Source of the DNA: Euryarchaeota archaeon UBA250
GTDB lineage: Archaea; Thermoplasmatota; Poseidoniia; Poseidoniales; Thalassarchaeaceae
Length of the DNA stretch: 14,838 nt
Assembly: GCA_002504845.1 (NCBI GenBank)
Contig: DATW01000088.1
Location: 1-14,838, forward strand
Direction: 5' to 3'
The notes beneath the pieces were generated by a model that was given only the letters and a program-made list of their open reading frames with translations, was not told where the DNA came from and did no database searches. Below are positions 1 to 7,325 of the stretch, piece by piece. Made by a program: the position numbers and the translations under genes. How positions within the stretch are numbered: position 1 is the first letter of the stretch; each line of letters opens with the position of its first letter.

Positions 1-1
1 T

Positions 2-244
2 TACAACTATCGCATAATTGGGATTGAAGATTCAGGAGATGTGGAACCATGGGATATCGATTTGACAGGACGATGTATGCTCGTGATAGGCGGGGAACGA
101 CATGGCATCTCAGCAGACCTGCTCCGAGAGTGTGATTCCATAGTGAAAATTCCGATGCAAGGTTTTGTGCCGTCATACAATCTTCAAGCCCCACTAGCAG
201 TCGTAGCAGCCGAGGCTTTACGGCAAAGGCGCAAGAACGTTTGA
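2..244 (+). CDS. SpoU/TrmH-family RNA 2'-O-methyltransferase, 3' part only
   Basis: Only the last 80 residues are in the window; the frame is open to its left edge, so the gene starts upstream. SpoU-class SPOUT enzymes transfer a methyl group from S-adenosylmethionine to a ribose 2'-hydroxyl in tRNA or rRNA. The C-terminal trefoil-knot motifs are visible: a strand followed by IGGERHGIS (motif 2, usually lGxExxGls), then IPMQGFVPSYNLQAP (motif 3, usually IPMxGxvxSLNVS), ending in AAEALRQRR like other family members. The motif-3 Ser and Asn are kept, but the usual second Ser is Gln. The GTG at 41 is an internal codon and not a likely start, because homologous sequence continues before it. A small membrane-protein gene follows after 18 bases. 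The family is clear; the RNA target is not identifiable. Confidence 0.82.
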   Translation, partial: YNYRIIGIEDSGDVEPWDIDLTGRCMLVIGGERHGISADLLRECDSIVKIPMQGFVPSYNLQAPLAVVAAEALRQRRKNV

Positions 245-262
245 ATCATTGATACTAGGGGC

Positions 263-553
263 ATGGGCATGGGCAAACTGTCAAAGGTGTTCTCAGTCAT
301 CCTAATTCTGGTAGGTGGAATATTGCTTCTTGCTTGGGCGGGTAGCGGTTACGCGATCGGTCTCTACGAGGAGGGGATTGAAGAAAACTGCGATACGACT
401 GTTGGGACGATAGCTCAAATTACCGATTGGGATGAAGGCAGATGCGACGACGCAAGGGAGAATATGGAGAAGTTGGAAAATTACAGGCCGTTCATCCTTG
501 CTTCAGGGGCGACAGTCTCAGTTCTAGGGTTGATGGTGTTATTCAGATCTTAG
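263..553 (+). CDS. Small two-helix membrane protein, unknown function
   Basis: This 96-residue protein is not recognised. It has a hydrophobic N-terminal segment (about residues 9-30, preceded by Lys residues) and a second one at about 77-94. Between them lies an acidic loop of some 45 residues with Cys43 and Cys61, which could form a disulfide if the loop faces outside. Two starts are possible. ATG 263 is the longer. ATG 269 lies 7 bases after AGGGG (257-261), a more normal ribosome-binding distance. It follows the methyltransferase gene by 18 bases and may share its transcript. It ends one base before the stop of the convergent nth gene, so no terminator fits between them. That it is a real gene is supported by tight packing and a clean membrane-protein pattern. 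Confidence 0.65.
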   Translation: MGMGKLSKVFSVILILVGGILLLAWAGSGYAIGLYEEGIEENCDTTVGTIAQITDWDEGRCDDARENMEKLENYRPFILASGATVSVLGLMVLFRS

Positions 554-554
554 A

Positions 555-1202
555 TTAACGCCTCATTTCCTCCCTCATTCTCTTCTTTGTAGCGGCCCAG
601 CCACAAATCATGCAATCCGACAGGTCGTGCCTCCTTGCCGGGCAGTAATCTCTACCGAAGAAGATTATTTGCAAGTGCCTTTTATTCCATGTGGACTTCG
701 GGAATACGGCTTTCAGATCATATTCAGTTCGTTCGACCGTAGTGCCTCTGGACAGGCCCCATCTGGCAGCCAAGCGGTGTATGTGGGTGTCGACAGGGAA
801 TGCGGGCACCCCGAAGGCTTGAGCCATGACGACACTTGCAGTCTTATGACCAACACCCGGAAGAGACTCCAGATAGTCCCAATCTGGTTCAATTACTCCG
901 CCTCTATCGACGATAATCTCAGCCATTTTCTTGAGGTTTTTTGCCTTGGTTGGCGCCAATCCTACTTGCCGTATTGCTGATTGTATATCTCTCACATCCA
1001 GAGAGGCCATTGCGGCGGGTTTTGATGCGAGTTCGAAAAGCCCGGGAGTTACCTCATTCACTTTCTTATCGGTTGTCTGTGCAGAAAGCATAACTGCTAC
1101 TAGTAGCGTATATGGGTCCTTGTGATCGAGTGGTATGGGAGTGTGCGGATACAGGTTTTCAAGAATTTCACTGATTCGTTGGGCCTTCTCGATTCGCCTC
1201 AT
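555..1202 (-). CDS. nth: Endonuclease III-like DNA glycosylase/AP lyase
   Basis: This 215-residue protein has the normal length for endonuclease III, which removes oxidised pyrimidines and cuts the abasic site by beta-elimination in base-excision repair. The helix-hairpin-helix motif LPGVGHKTA (residues 114-122) carries catalytic Lys120, and VDTHIHR (137-143) carries catalytic Asp138. The N-terminal helices (LLVAVMLSAQTTD) also match. The C-terminal iron-sulfur loop is unusual: only Cys187, Cys197 and Cys200 are present, where the family has C-x6-C-x2-C-x5-C. There is no fourth Cys anywhere in the protein, and the first gap is nine residues with His192 in the middle. The ATG overlaps the stop of the upstream small membrane protein gene as ATGA (1199-1202). 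GAGAGG at 1210-1215 is a suitable ribosome-binding site. It is probably the last gene of the polX operon. Confidence 0.92.
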   Translation of the reverse strand: MRRIEKAQRISEILENLYPHTPIPLDHKDPYTLLVAVMLSAQTTDKKVNEVTPGLFELASKPAAMASLDVRDIQSAIRQVGLAPTKAKNLKKMAEIIVDRGGVIEPDWDYLESLPGVGHKTASVVMAQAFGVPAFPVDTHIHRLAARWGLSRGTTVERTEYDLKAVFPKSTWNKRHLQIIFFGRDYCPARRHDLSDCMICGWAATKKRMREEMRR

Positions 1203-1399
1203 TGCTCTGCCTCTCTAGATCCTCTGTACCCCATTATGAATGCCGACATGATCAGCGCCCCGGGAACTGCATAGCAGGTTAGATACTGCCAATCTTGCCA
1301 AGACTCGCTACCTCCAAAAAGAATCCACGCAGCTAGTCCTGCTACGAATGCAGGCAGCACCATAACGGATGCGAAAACAAGTGCTCGCCCAAGTCCCAT
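1199..1399 (-). CDS. Small two-helix membrane protein between polX and nth
   Basis: This 66-residue protein is not recognised. It has two hydrophobic segments, about residues 7-28 and 39-57, separated by a short polar turn (GGSESWQDWQ), and a charged C-terminus (YRGSREAEQ). It lies 36 bases after the polX stop, and its stop codon overlaps the nth start by four bases (ATGA). It is therefore almost certainly translated as part of the same message. I see no convincing ribosome-binding site before ATG 1399. The coupling with two DNA-repair genes is the only hint of function, and it could simply be a passenger gene. Confidence 0.65.
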   Translation of the reverse strand: MGLGRALVFASVMVLPAFVAGLAAWILFGGSESWQDWQYLTCYAVPGALIMSAFIMGYRGSREAEQ

Positions 1400-1435
1400 T
1401 GTGGAGTGACAGGAGAGGTGAGATAAGAGGATTCG

Positions 1436-3370
1436 TTATTCTCCAAGGATCTCATCCAACTCATCACCAGATCTGGTATTGAGGACGTCTTCTGCACGAA
1501 GCCATCCCTTGCGTGCTATGTCTACGCCATATGAGACATCAGAGAGGCCTTCTGCACTGTGTGCATCCGGGTTGATCACAATAGGCACTCCATTTTCTTT
1601 AGCGATCTTGCAGAGTCTCCAATCAAGGTCGAGGCGGAATGGGGATGCATTGATTTCTATGGCCTTGAGCGTACCGTTTGAGTTGATCTCGCCCATCTTT
1701 TCAATAATCTGGACCATATCTATGGGAAATCCATCTCTTGCTTGGAGAATACGGCCCGTAGGATGGCCTAATATTGTGAACGTTGGATCTTCCAATGCTT
1801 TGATTATTGCATCAGTATTATCCTGTTCATCCCTTGATCTCCAAGAGCCGATGGCATGCACTGAACCTATCACATGATGGAATTGATTTCTAACATCTGG
1901 AGAGTAGTCCAACTTCCCATCAGGGAGTATGTCGCATTCCGTACCATGGAATATCCTGAATTTTTCATTGTCGTCCCTCCATTTCTCATTTAACGCTCGG
2001 ATTAGATCGCCCTGGACGGATACCTCGACCGGGTCTACGCCTATACTTCGACCCCCGATATTCAATGCAGGGGAATGTTCTGCGATTCCAAGATACTCCC
2101 AACCTAAATTCATTGCTGCTGACGCCATCTCCTCAAGAGTGCAAGAGCCGTCAGAAGCAACTGTGTGATTATGGAGTGCGCCCCTAATCATATCCGATTC
2201 TATTAGATCAGGGATAGCATTCACCGAAGCTGCCTCAATCTCCCCCATATCTTCTCTAAGTTCAGGGGCTACCCATTGAAGGCCAAGCAGGGAATATATG
2301 TCTGCTTCGTTTTCACACGAGAGCGTGTGTGTGGCTGCATCTATACCCTTCAAGTCGCCAGCGAGATGCTCGGGGATAAGTCCGAATTCATTGAGCCTTA
2401 ATCCGTTGTCTATTGCGATCTGCCTCATACGTATGTTATGCTCTTTTGAGCCGGTAAAGTATGCCAATGTGAATGGGAATGTCTCAGGCGACACAATCCT
2501 GACTTGGGCGTCTATGGTCGCATCTTCCGAACGGTCAAGAATTGCCTCATTGAGGGCATTGTCGATACTGCCTGTTGGGAATGAAGAATCCAAAACGCTC
2601 TGCTCAAGGATGAGGCTGATCTTCGATTCACCGTGGCCTTTGATATCTGCAATCCCTGGCAAGTCAAGTATTGATTCAATTACTGAAGTACGATTCTCGG
2701 GGCGGGTTGCCACTACTATATCCAGGTCCCCTATAGTCTCCCTTCTGCGTCTAGCGCTTCCCGCGAGTTGTGCCTTCTCAACTCCGGAAATGTCGGAAAT
2801 TCTCTTTTCTAGAGCCAGTCCAAATCTTAATCCCACGTCCAATCTAGTCCTTCCTTGATTTCTGCGAAAAAGTTCGATTCCCTCGAGGTATCTCTGTTGA
2901 CTTTTCTCCCCAAAGCCTTGCAGTGAGGCAACCAAATTATTCTCGCATGCAGATTTTAGAGACTCTATTGATGAAACGTCGAGTTCTTTTGACAATATCC
3001 TAGCTCTCTTTGGCCCCAATCCCGGGATTCCCACCATCTCAACTAACCCTGCAGGGACTCTATCATAGAGAGATTGTATATCCCCCCATTCACCAGTCAT
3101 CACAACATCCGCTATTAGAGATGAGAGGCCTTTCCCTATTCCTTTGATATCGGTCAAGGCATTTGATTCGATGACGTCCATCAAATGACGATTCATCTGC
3201 CCGAGGGCTCTGCTTGCATTCTGATATGCCCTTACCCTGAATGGATTTGCCCCGTCGAGTTCTAGGAGAATTGCCACCTGATCGAAAACTGTCACAATCT
3301 GACTCTTTGTGAAATATGGGGGGCCTTCACGACGAGTGGATGGTAACCCCCATCCCTTAACACGCACCAT
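1436..3370 (-). CDS. polX: PolX-type X-family DNA polymerase with C-terminal PHP nuclease domain
   Basis: Bacterial-type PolX joins an X-family polymerase to a PHP metallo-phosphoesterase with 3'-5' exonuclease and AP-endonuclease activity, and acts in gap filling and base-excision repair. From ATG 3370 the protein has 644 residues. Residues 25-90 form the 8-kDa-like domain, and a helix-hairpin-helix (GIPGLGPKRA) lies at 114-123. The palm motif GSARRRRETIGDLDIVV (204-220) carries Asp215 and Asp217, and YFTGSKEHN lies near 304-312. The third metal-binding Asp, expected two residues before the Arg of the xRIV strand, is Gln289 (CAA at 2504-2506). The PHP ligands look complete: His400, His402, His432, Glu478, His505, His536, Asp602 and His604. 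The frame stays open to 3475, but family alignment places the true N-terminus close to KSQIVTVF. ATG 3370 is the nearest ATG, and a GTG within that motif is an alternative. First gene of the polX-membrane protein-nth operon. Confidence 0.93.
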   Translation of the reverse strand: MVRVKGWGLPSTRREGPPYFTKSQIVTVFDQVAILLELDGANPFRVRAYQNASRALGQMNRHLMDVIESNALTDIKGIGKGLSSLIADVVMTGEWGDIQSLYDRVPAGLVEMVGIPGLGPKRARILSKELDVSSIESLKSACENNLVASLQGFGEKSQQRYLEGIELFRRNQGRTRLDVGLRFGLALEKRISDISGVEKAQLAGSARRRRETIGDLDIVVATRPENRTSVIESILDLPGIADIKGHGESKISLILEQSVLDSSFPTGSIDNALNEAILDRSEDATIDAQVRIVSPETFPFTLAYFTGSKEHNIRMRQIAIDNGLRLNEFGLIPEHLAGDLKGIDAATHTLSCENEADIYSLLGLQWVAPELREDMGEIEAASVNAIPDLIESDMIRGALHNHTVASDGSCTLEEMASAAMNLGWEYLGIAEHSPALNIGGRSIGVDPVEVSVQGDLIRALNEKWRDDNEKFRIFHGTECDILPDGKLDYSPDVRNQFHHVIGSVHAIGSWRSRDEQDNTDAIIKALEDPTFTILGHPTGRILQARDGFPIDMVQIIEKMGEINSNGTLKAIEINASPFRLDLDWRLCKIAKENGVPIVINPDAHSAEGLSDVSYGVDIARKGWLRAEDVLNTRSGDELDEILGE

Positions 3371-3456
3371 GAGCGGCTGATGGGGGGGTCGTCTATCGTT
3401 GTGTGGATTACACCCCTCCCGGAAAGTTTCACAGACATGCTGCTTTAGGGGGTGGT

Positions 3457-3795
3457 ATGAGTCTGGTAAACACACTTGAGACTCTGTCGGTGAGCCTGTG
3501 TGGAATATCTGTTATCTTGTGGATGAGTATTGGCACTATCGCACGTTCGGAGAAAGCAGAAATCATGGGTCAACGTGCGATAATGTCATTCTGTATACTG
3601 GCAAGTATCCTCCTATTCTCACTCCACTCCCTCGGAGGGGATCTGTGGGGCTCCCGTAATGCGGCGAGACCGATGGCTGTCTTCTCACTGGTTCTGGCCG
3701 CTGCTTCCATTCTCAATCTGAAGGGGAAAGAAGTACAGGGAGAAGTTAACCCTCACCAAATTCGTCGCCTTCGAGCAAAGGAACATGACGATTGA
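3457..3795 (+). CDS. Small three-helix membrane protein, unknown function
   Basis: This 112-residue protein is not recognised. Three hydrophobic segments are visible at about residues 10-28, 40-58 and 72-87. A basic, hydrophilic tail follows (NPHQIRRLRAKEHDD), probably cytoplasmic. The frame is open back to 3403, but the added 18 residues are polar and would overlap the longest form of polX. ATG 3457 directly follows the purine-rich AGGGGGTGG (3447-3455), so it is the preferred start. The gene is divergent from polX and convergent with the NifU-like gene. No motif suggests a substrate or partner. Confidence 0.62.
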   Translation: MSLVNTLETLSVSLCGISVILWMSIGTIARSEKAEIMGQRAIMSFCILASILLFSLHSLGGDLWGSRNAARPMAVFSLVLAAASILNLKGKEVQGEVNPHQIRRLRAKEHDD

Positions 3796-3810
3796 ACGGC
3801 TTCATTCTGG

Positions 3811-3827
3811 TTTTATTATTGGCCAAT
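3811..3827 (+). terminator. Possible terminator: T-rich tract plus short palindrome between convergent genes
   Basis: The 35-base gap between convergent stop codons contains TTTTATTATT (3811-3820), the kind of oligo-T tract at which archaeal RNA polymerase stops. It runs into the perfect 10-base palindrome ATTGGCCAAT (3818-3827). The T-tract suits the plus-strand gene; on the minus strand the same bases are A-rich and would not serve nifU. The assignment rests on position and composition only. Confidence 0.3.
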
Positions 3828-3830
3828 GCA

Positions 3831-4124
3831 CTACTGTTCGACGCCAAGTTTCTCATTAATGAATGACCTCATGTAAGCAGGAAGTTCGCCATTTACAAAG
3901 ATCACGTCATTGACTTGATCGAGTTTCATCAGAGAGTAGTATATCTGCATGGCAGTCATCGGTGTGGAGCTACACCCTGTGCATCCCCCCTCTAAAGAGA
4001 TGGTAATGACTCCGCCAGATGTGTCCATGACGTTAACCACCCCATCATGGGCATCCAAGATAGCCTGAACTGGACCCACAGAATCGAGAACTGTCTGGCG
4101 GTCTATGCCCGTCATGGTATCCAT
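3831..4124 (-). CDS. NifU C-terminal-domain (Nfu-type) iron-sulfur scaffold protein
   Basis: This 97-residue protein consists of one NifU C-terminal domain, which binds a transient iron-sulfur cluster and passes it to target proteins. The signature is ISLEGGCTGCSSTPMT (residues 42-57), with Cys48 and Cys51 forming the CxxC cluster site. Before it lies the usual N-terminal helix and beta strand (VLDSVGPVQAILDAHDGVV), and after it an amphipathic helix. The protein is single-domain, with no NifU-N or A-type fusion. ATG 4124 is used, but ATG 4115 is equally plausible. Neither has a clear ribosome-binding site, so the message may be leaderless. It is transcribed away from hppA. Likely clients in this window include Nth, if that enzyme still holds a cluster. 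Confidence 0.85.
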   Translation of the reverse strand: MDTMTGIDRQTVLDSVGPVQAILDAHDGVVNVMDTSGGVITISLEGGCTGCSSTPMTAMQIYYSLMKLDQVNDVIFVNGELPAYMRSFINEKLGVEQ

Positions 4125-4193
4125 TGGAAGAGGGGTTGGCTATGAAACAATTGAGGTGTTGTGGTGACGAATTGGTGTATCAATGGATATCGG

Positions 4194-4201
4194 CTTAAAT
4201 A
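4194..4201 (+). promoter_or_regulatory. TATA box for hppA
   Basis: CTTAAATA differs by one base from the archaeal TATA consensus TTTAWATA. At the usual 25 or so bases from TATA to start site, transcription would begin near 4222-4226, giving a leader of about 15-19 bases. That leader contains the ribosome-binding site GGTGAT (4232-4237), three bases before ATG 4241. GGTGAT is complementary to the archaeal 16S rRNA 3' end (ATCACCTCC). Confidence 0.6.
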
Positions 4202-4216
4202 CCGAACCTAGGTCGG
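4202..4216. promoter_or_regulatory. Palindrome just downstream of the hppA TATA box, possible operator
   Basis: ACCTAGGT (4206-4213) is a perfect 8-base palindrome. It is flanked by CCG (4202-4204) and CGG (4214-4216), which extend the symmetry if A4205 is treated as an extra base. It sits between the TATA box and the predicted start site, where archaeal repressors often bind. No regulator can be named, and chance is possible for so short a site. Confidence 0.3.
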
Positions 4217-4240
4217 CATCTCAACCTAACTGGTGATATT

Positions 4241-6304
4241 ATGGACGGAGAACAAATTGGAATCATGGGGATGGGAGCAGGAATATTGGGTCTGCTCATA
4301 GCTTTCATGCTATATCGAAAAGTAGATTCAATCGAGATTGAAAACAAAACAGTAGCCACCATAACTGGTAGAATTCAGGATGGGGCAATGGCTTTCCTCA
4401 TGGCTGAATATAGAATGCTAGCGATATTCATCTTTGTTGTTGCTGCGCTGTTATTCGCAGGTGGCGAAGATAACGGTCTGGGAATGGAAACCATGGTTGC
4501 TTTCATAATCGGCGCCCTATGTAGTGTAGCGGCCGGATTCAGCGGAATGCAATCCGCCACAAGTGCGAATGGAAGAACTGCACAGGCTGCTGCAAACGGA
4601 GGCCAAGCAGCCGCACTCACCACTTCTTACAACGGTGGAGCAGTGATGGGGCTAGCAGTTGGAGGCCTGGGTCTATTCGGAATCTCCTTGATGTACTATC
4701 TTACCGATCCTGTCAGCGGAGAAGGTTTCCTTTCTGTTGAGAACGTTGCTGGATTCGGAATGGGTGCGTCATCTATCGCACTTTTCGCTCGTGTCGGCGG
4801 GGGAATTTATACCAAGGCTGCAGATGTTGGCGCTGATCTCGTTGGCAAGGTAGAAGCGGGCATTCCAGAAGACGATCCCCGTAACCCTGGCGTGATCGCT
4901 GACAATGTTGGTGACAATGTTGGCGATGTTGCGGGCATGGGTGCTGATATCTTCGAATCATTCGTAGGCTCAATCATCGCTGCAATGGTCATCGCTCAAG
5001 CCAGCGACGATCTCGGTGCTGATTACCTGATGATACCGATCGCTCTGGCTATTGTTGGATACATCTCTTCGATCATCGGAGTGTTTTCGATTGGAGGGAT
5101 GAAAAACATGCACCCTGGTGCAGCTTTACGAAACACGACATTCATTGGTGCTGCACTATTCATCGGCGGGGGATACCTTACTCTGGACTATTTGGATTTG
5201 GATACAACTGTGATTCAAGCAGTAGCAATCGGATCGCTGGTTGGTATCCTAATCGGGCTGGTCACGGAATACTACACCGGAATCGAGCCTGTCTTTGGAA
5301 TCAAAGTACGAGCCATACCGTATATCGGAGAAGCATCGAAGACTGGAAGCGCAACAAATGCAATTGCAGGACTAGCGGTAGGTATGCAATCTGTATTCAT
5401 CCCGGTTCTTCTGATGGCTAGTGGGATTTACTTTGCTAACGACGTAATGGGCGGCGGAGATGCTGGCCTTTACGGGATTGCGATGGCTGCTATGGGCATG
5501 CTGGGTACAGTTGGAGTTACCATGACTGTGGATGCTTACGGACCGGTTGCAGATAATGCCGGAGGGATTGCGGAGATGTCAGGACTAGGGAAAGAAGTTA
5601 GAGATATCACTGATGGTCTAGATTCGATTGGAAACTCCACCGCTGCAATAGGAAAGGGATTCGCAATAGGAAGTGCAGCACTAACTGCTCTTGCACTATT
5701 CGCTGCGTATAAGACCAGTGCGGGGCTTGAGGCAGCGGACCTTTCCATAGCTCATCCCGAAGTTGTGATCGGTCTACTAATCGGTGGCGCTCTGCCATTC
5801 GTTGTAGGAGCCATGACAATGAAGTCGGTAGGACGCGCAGCGGAGGATATGATCACTGAAATTCGTCGACAATTCAGAGAGATTGATGGCCTGTTAGAGG
5901 GCCGAGAAGGTGTTGAGCCGGACAGCGCCACATGCGTGGACATCTCTACACAGGCGGCTCTACGCGAGATGATTTTGCCAGGGTTAGTTGCAATCACAAG
6001 CCCTGTTTTGATTGGGTTTGTACTCGGACCAGCAGCACTTGGAGGCACTCTCGCTGGTGCGACAACAACAGGCGTATTGATGGCCTTGTTTATGGCAAAT
6101 GCTGGAGGGGCATGGGACAATGCCAAGAAGGCTATCGAGCAAGGTGAGATTCCCGGTGCCGAGAAAGGCGATGAAGCTCACTCCGCAGCAGTTGTTGGAG
6201 ATACCATTGGCGATCCATTCAAGGATACCAGCGGGCCTTCGCTGAATATCCTGATCAAGTTGATGTCGATCGTTTCGGTTGTTATCGCTGGCCTCATCGC
6301 GTAA
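4241..6304 (+). CDS. hppA: Membrane-bound ion-pumping pyrophosphatase, K+-dependent type
   Basis: This 687-residue polytopic membrane protein hydrolyses pyrophosphate and uses the energy to pump H+ or Na+ out of the cell. The active-site stretches are intact: DVGADLVGKVEAGIPEDDPR (196-214), DNVGDNVGDVAGMGAD (221-236), VDAYGPVADNAGGIAEM (430-446), and a C-terminal GDTIGDPFKDTSGPS. The length and roughly 16 helices are usual. GNSTAAIGKG (464-473) has Ala468 and Gly471 where K+-independent enzymes have Lys and Thr, so this belongs to the K+-stimulated class. Glu239 in FESFVGS occupies the position seen in known Na+-pumping enzymes such as that of Thermotoga. This hints at, but does not prove, Na+ transport. 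The gene has its own TATA box and a GGTGAT ribosome-binding site. Confidence 0.97.
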   Translation: MDGEQIGIMGMGAGILGLLIAFMLYRKVDSIEIENKTVATITGRIQDGAMAFLMAEYRMLAIFIFVVAALLFAGGEDNGLGMETMVAFIIGALCSVAAGFSGMQSATSANGRTAQAAANGGQAAALTTSYNGGAVMGLAVGGLGLFGISLMYYLTDPVSGEGFLSVENVAGFGMGASSIALFARVGGGIYTKAADVGADLVGKVEAGIPEDDPRNPGVIADNVGDNVGDVAGMGADIFESFVGSIIAAMVIAQASDDLGADYLMIPIALAIVGYISSIIGVFSIGGMKNMHPGAALRNTTFIGAALFIGGGYLTLDYLDLDTTVIQAVAIGSLVGILIGLVTEYYTGIEPVFGIKVRAIPYIGEASKTGSATNAIAGLAVGMQSVFIPVLLMASGIYFANDVMGGGDAGLYGIAMAAMGMLGTVGVTMTVDAYGPVADNAGGIAEMSGLGKEVRDITDGLDSIGNSTAAIGKGFAIGSAALTALALFAAYKTSAGLEAADLSIAHPEVVIGLLIGGALPFVVGAMTMKSVGRAAEDMITEIRRQFREIDGLLEGREGVEPDSATCVDISTQAALREMILPGLVAITSPVLIGFVLGPAALGGTLAGATTTGVLMALFMANAGGAWDNAKKAIEQGEIPGAEKGDEAHSAAVVGDTIGDPFKDTSGPSLNILIKLMSIVSVVIAGLIA

Positions 6305-6373
6305 GCGAGAATATCGGGTCTTCTTTGACCAATTACGGGAAATCGCTTTCCGGCATGCGCCCCCCCGAGGGTC

Positions 6374-7324
6374 ATGGTCGGGCGTAAGTTAGTATCTGTT
6401 CTAGCGGTGCTTTCCATTGTCCTACAAGGATGTATGGGCTCTACAAACAGCATACTGGGAGGAAATGAAGATCTCGAAGTCCCTGAATGGGAAATCGGTG
6501 ACTGGTGGCTATTCACATTCACCACGCCTGAATTCTATGACGACTCTGCACGCCTTGTGGTTGCCACGGTGGATGAAGAGGAGGATGGGACTGCGTATAT
6601 GCTTGGAATATCTTCGGAAGAGGAGGCCAGAAGACATGCTGTTCTCAATCACAACCCATTCCTTGGCAGAATTACTCACTCAACATTGGGAGTCTTTGAA
6701 AATGGATTTGAACAATCTGTGCTCTCATTCCCGCTTTCAGGCAACTCATGGACATTTACTCTTTTTGACGTAGATTGGGAAGCTCGTTCGACCCTAGAGG
6801 GTGAAAGGGCGTATGTGACTGCAACAGGTTCGGACGGAGGCATCCTGACCTACACATACGATAAGTCAGCAGGATTCATCACATCATTTGTCAGAAAAGA
6901 TTCTGATGGCCTCGAATTGCTAAGGATCACTCTTGCCCAAAACGGCTCAGACCATACGGGGGAAGTACATTTCATGAGAGGTAAAGATCTTCTTTCCAGG
7001 GATTATGAAAACGATGGTCCAAATGGGGATGTCGAAGACTCTTTTCTTGTTCAAGAACATCCCAATGACGGATCATGGGACGAGATGATCTATCTGATGG
7101 ATGCATCTGCAGGCGGAGGGGGTTCCAGCATCACATTGACCCTTCGAGATCATACCTCCTCATCAGTGCTCGAAAGATTCTGGGGGCCCGGCTCATCGGA
7201 GTCCGGGACATTGGGAACCATCCCCTCGCCCAGCGGGGAATATACCCTAACAGCTAGTTTCACAGGTCAGACCGAGCTCAGCATAATGATTGCCGGAGGA
7301 ATAGGGTACTCGTGGAGTCTCTGA
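6374..7324 (+). CDS. Secreted lipoprotein, unknown function
   Basis: This 316-residue protein starts with a lipoprotein signal peptide: MVGRK, a hydrophobic core, and the lipobox LQGC with Cys20 as the lipid-modified residue. The mature part is acidic and rich in short beta-type stretches with many Gly, Ser, Thr and aromatic residues (for example IGDWWLFTFTTPEF near 41-54). This suggests an all-beta surface domain, but no family is recognised. A Gly-rich turn (ASAGGGGSS, near residue 245) precedes a C-terminal segment that could be a small beta-sandwich. Start ATG 6374 follows GAGGG (6367-6371) at only two bases. The gene begins 69 bases after hppA. Its stop is one base before the ATG of the esterase gene, so the two are probably co-transcribed. 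Confidence 0.72.
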   Translation: MVGRKLVSVLAVLSIVLQGCMGSTNSILGGNEDLEVPEWEIGDWWLFTFTTPEFYDDSARLVVATVDEEEDGTAYMLGISSEEEARRHAVLNHNPFLGRITHSTLGVFENGFEQSVLSFPLSGNSWTFTLFDVDWEARSTLEGERAYVTATGSDGGILTYTYDKSAGFITSFVRKDSDGLELLRITLAQNGSDHTGEVHFMRGKDLLSRDYENDGPNGDVEDSFLVQEHPNDGSWDEMIYLMDASAGGGGSSITLTLRDHTSSSVLERFWGPGSSESGTLGTIPSPSGEYTLTASFTGQTELSIMIAGGIGYSWSL

Positions 7325-7325
7325 A

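Noticed and set aside
1406..1432. Purine-rich stretch resembling plus-strand ribosome-binding sites
   Set aside because: No plus-strand gene follows. It lies in the gap between polX and the small membrane protein gene, both on the minus strand.
2298..2858. Open frame of 186 codons on the plus strand
   Set aside because: It is antisense to the PolX palm domain and shows no domain or ribosome-binding site.
3371..3475. N-terminal extension of polX by 35 residues
   Set aside because: The extension is polar and His/Pro-rich, unlike PolX N-termini. It would overlap the divergent gene at 3457.
6338..6351. Hairpin GGAAA-TCGC-TTTCC after hppA as a terminator
   Set aside because: The stem is only five base pairs with no T-tract after it, too weak to call.
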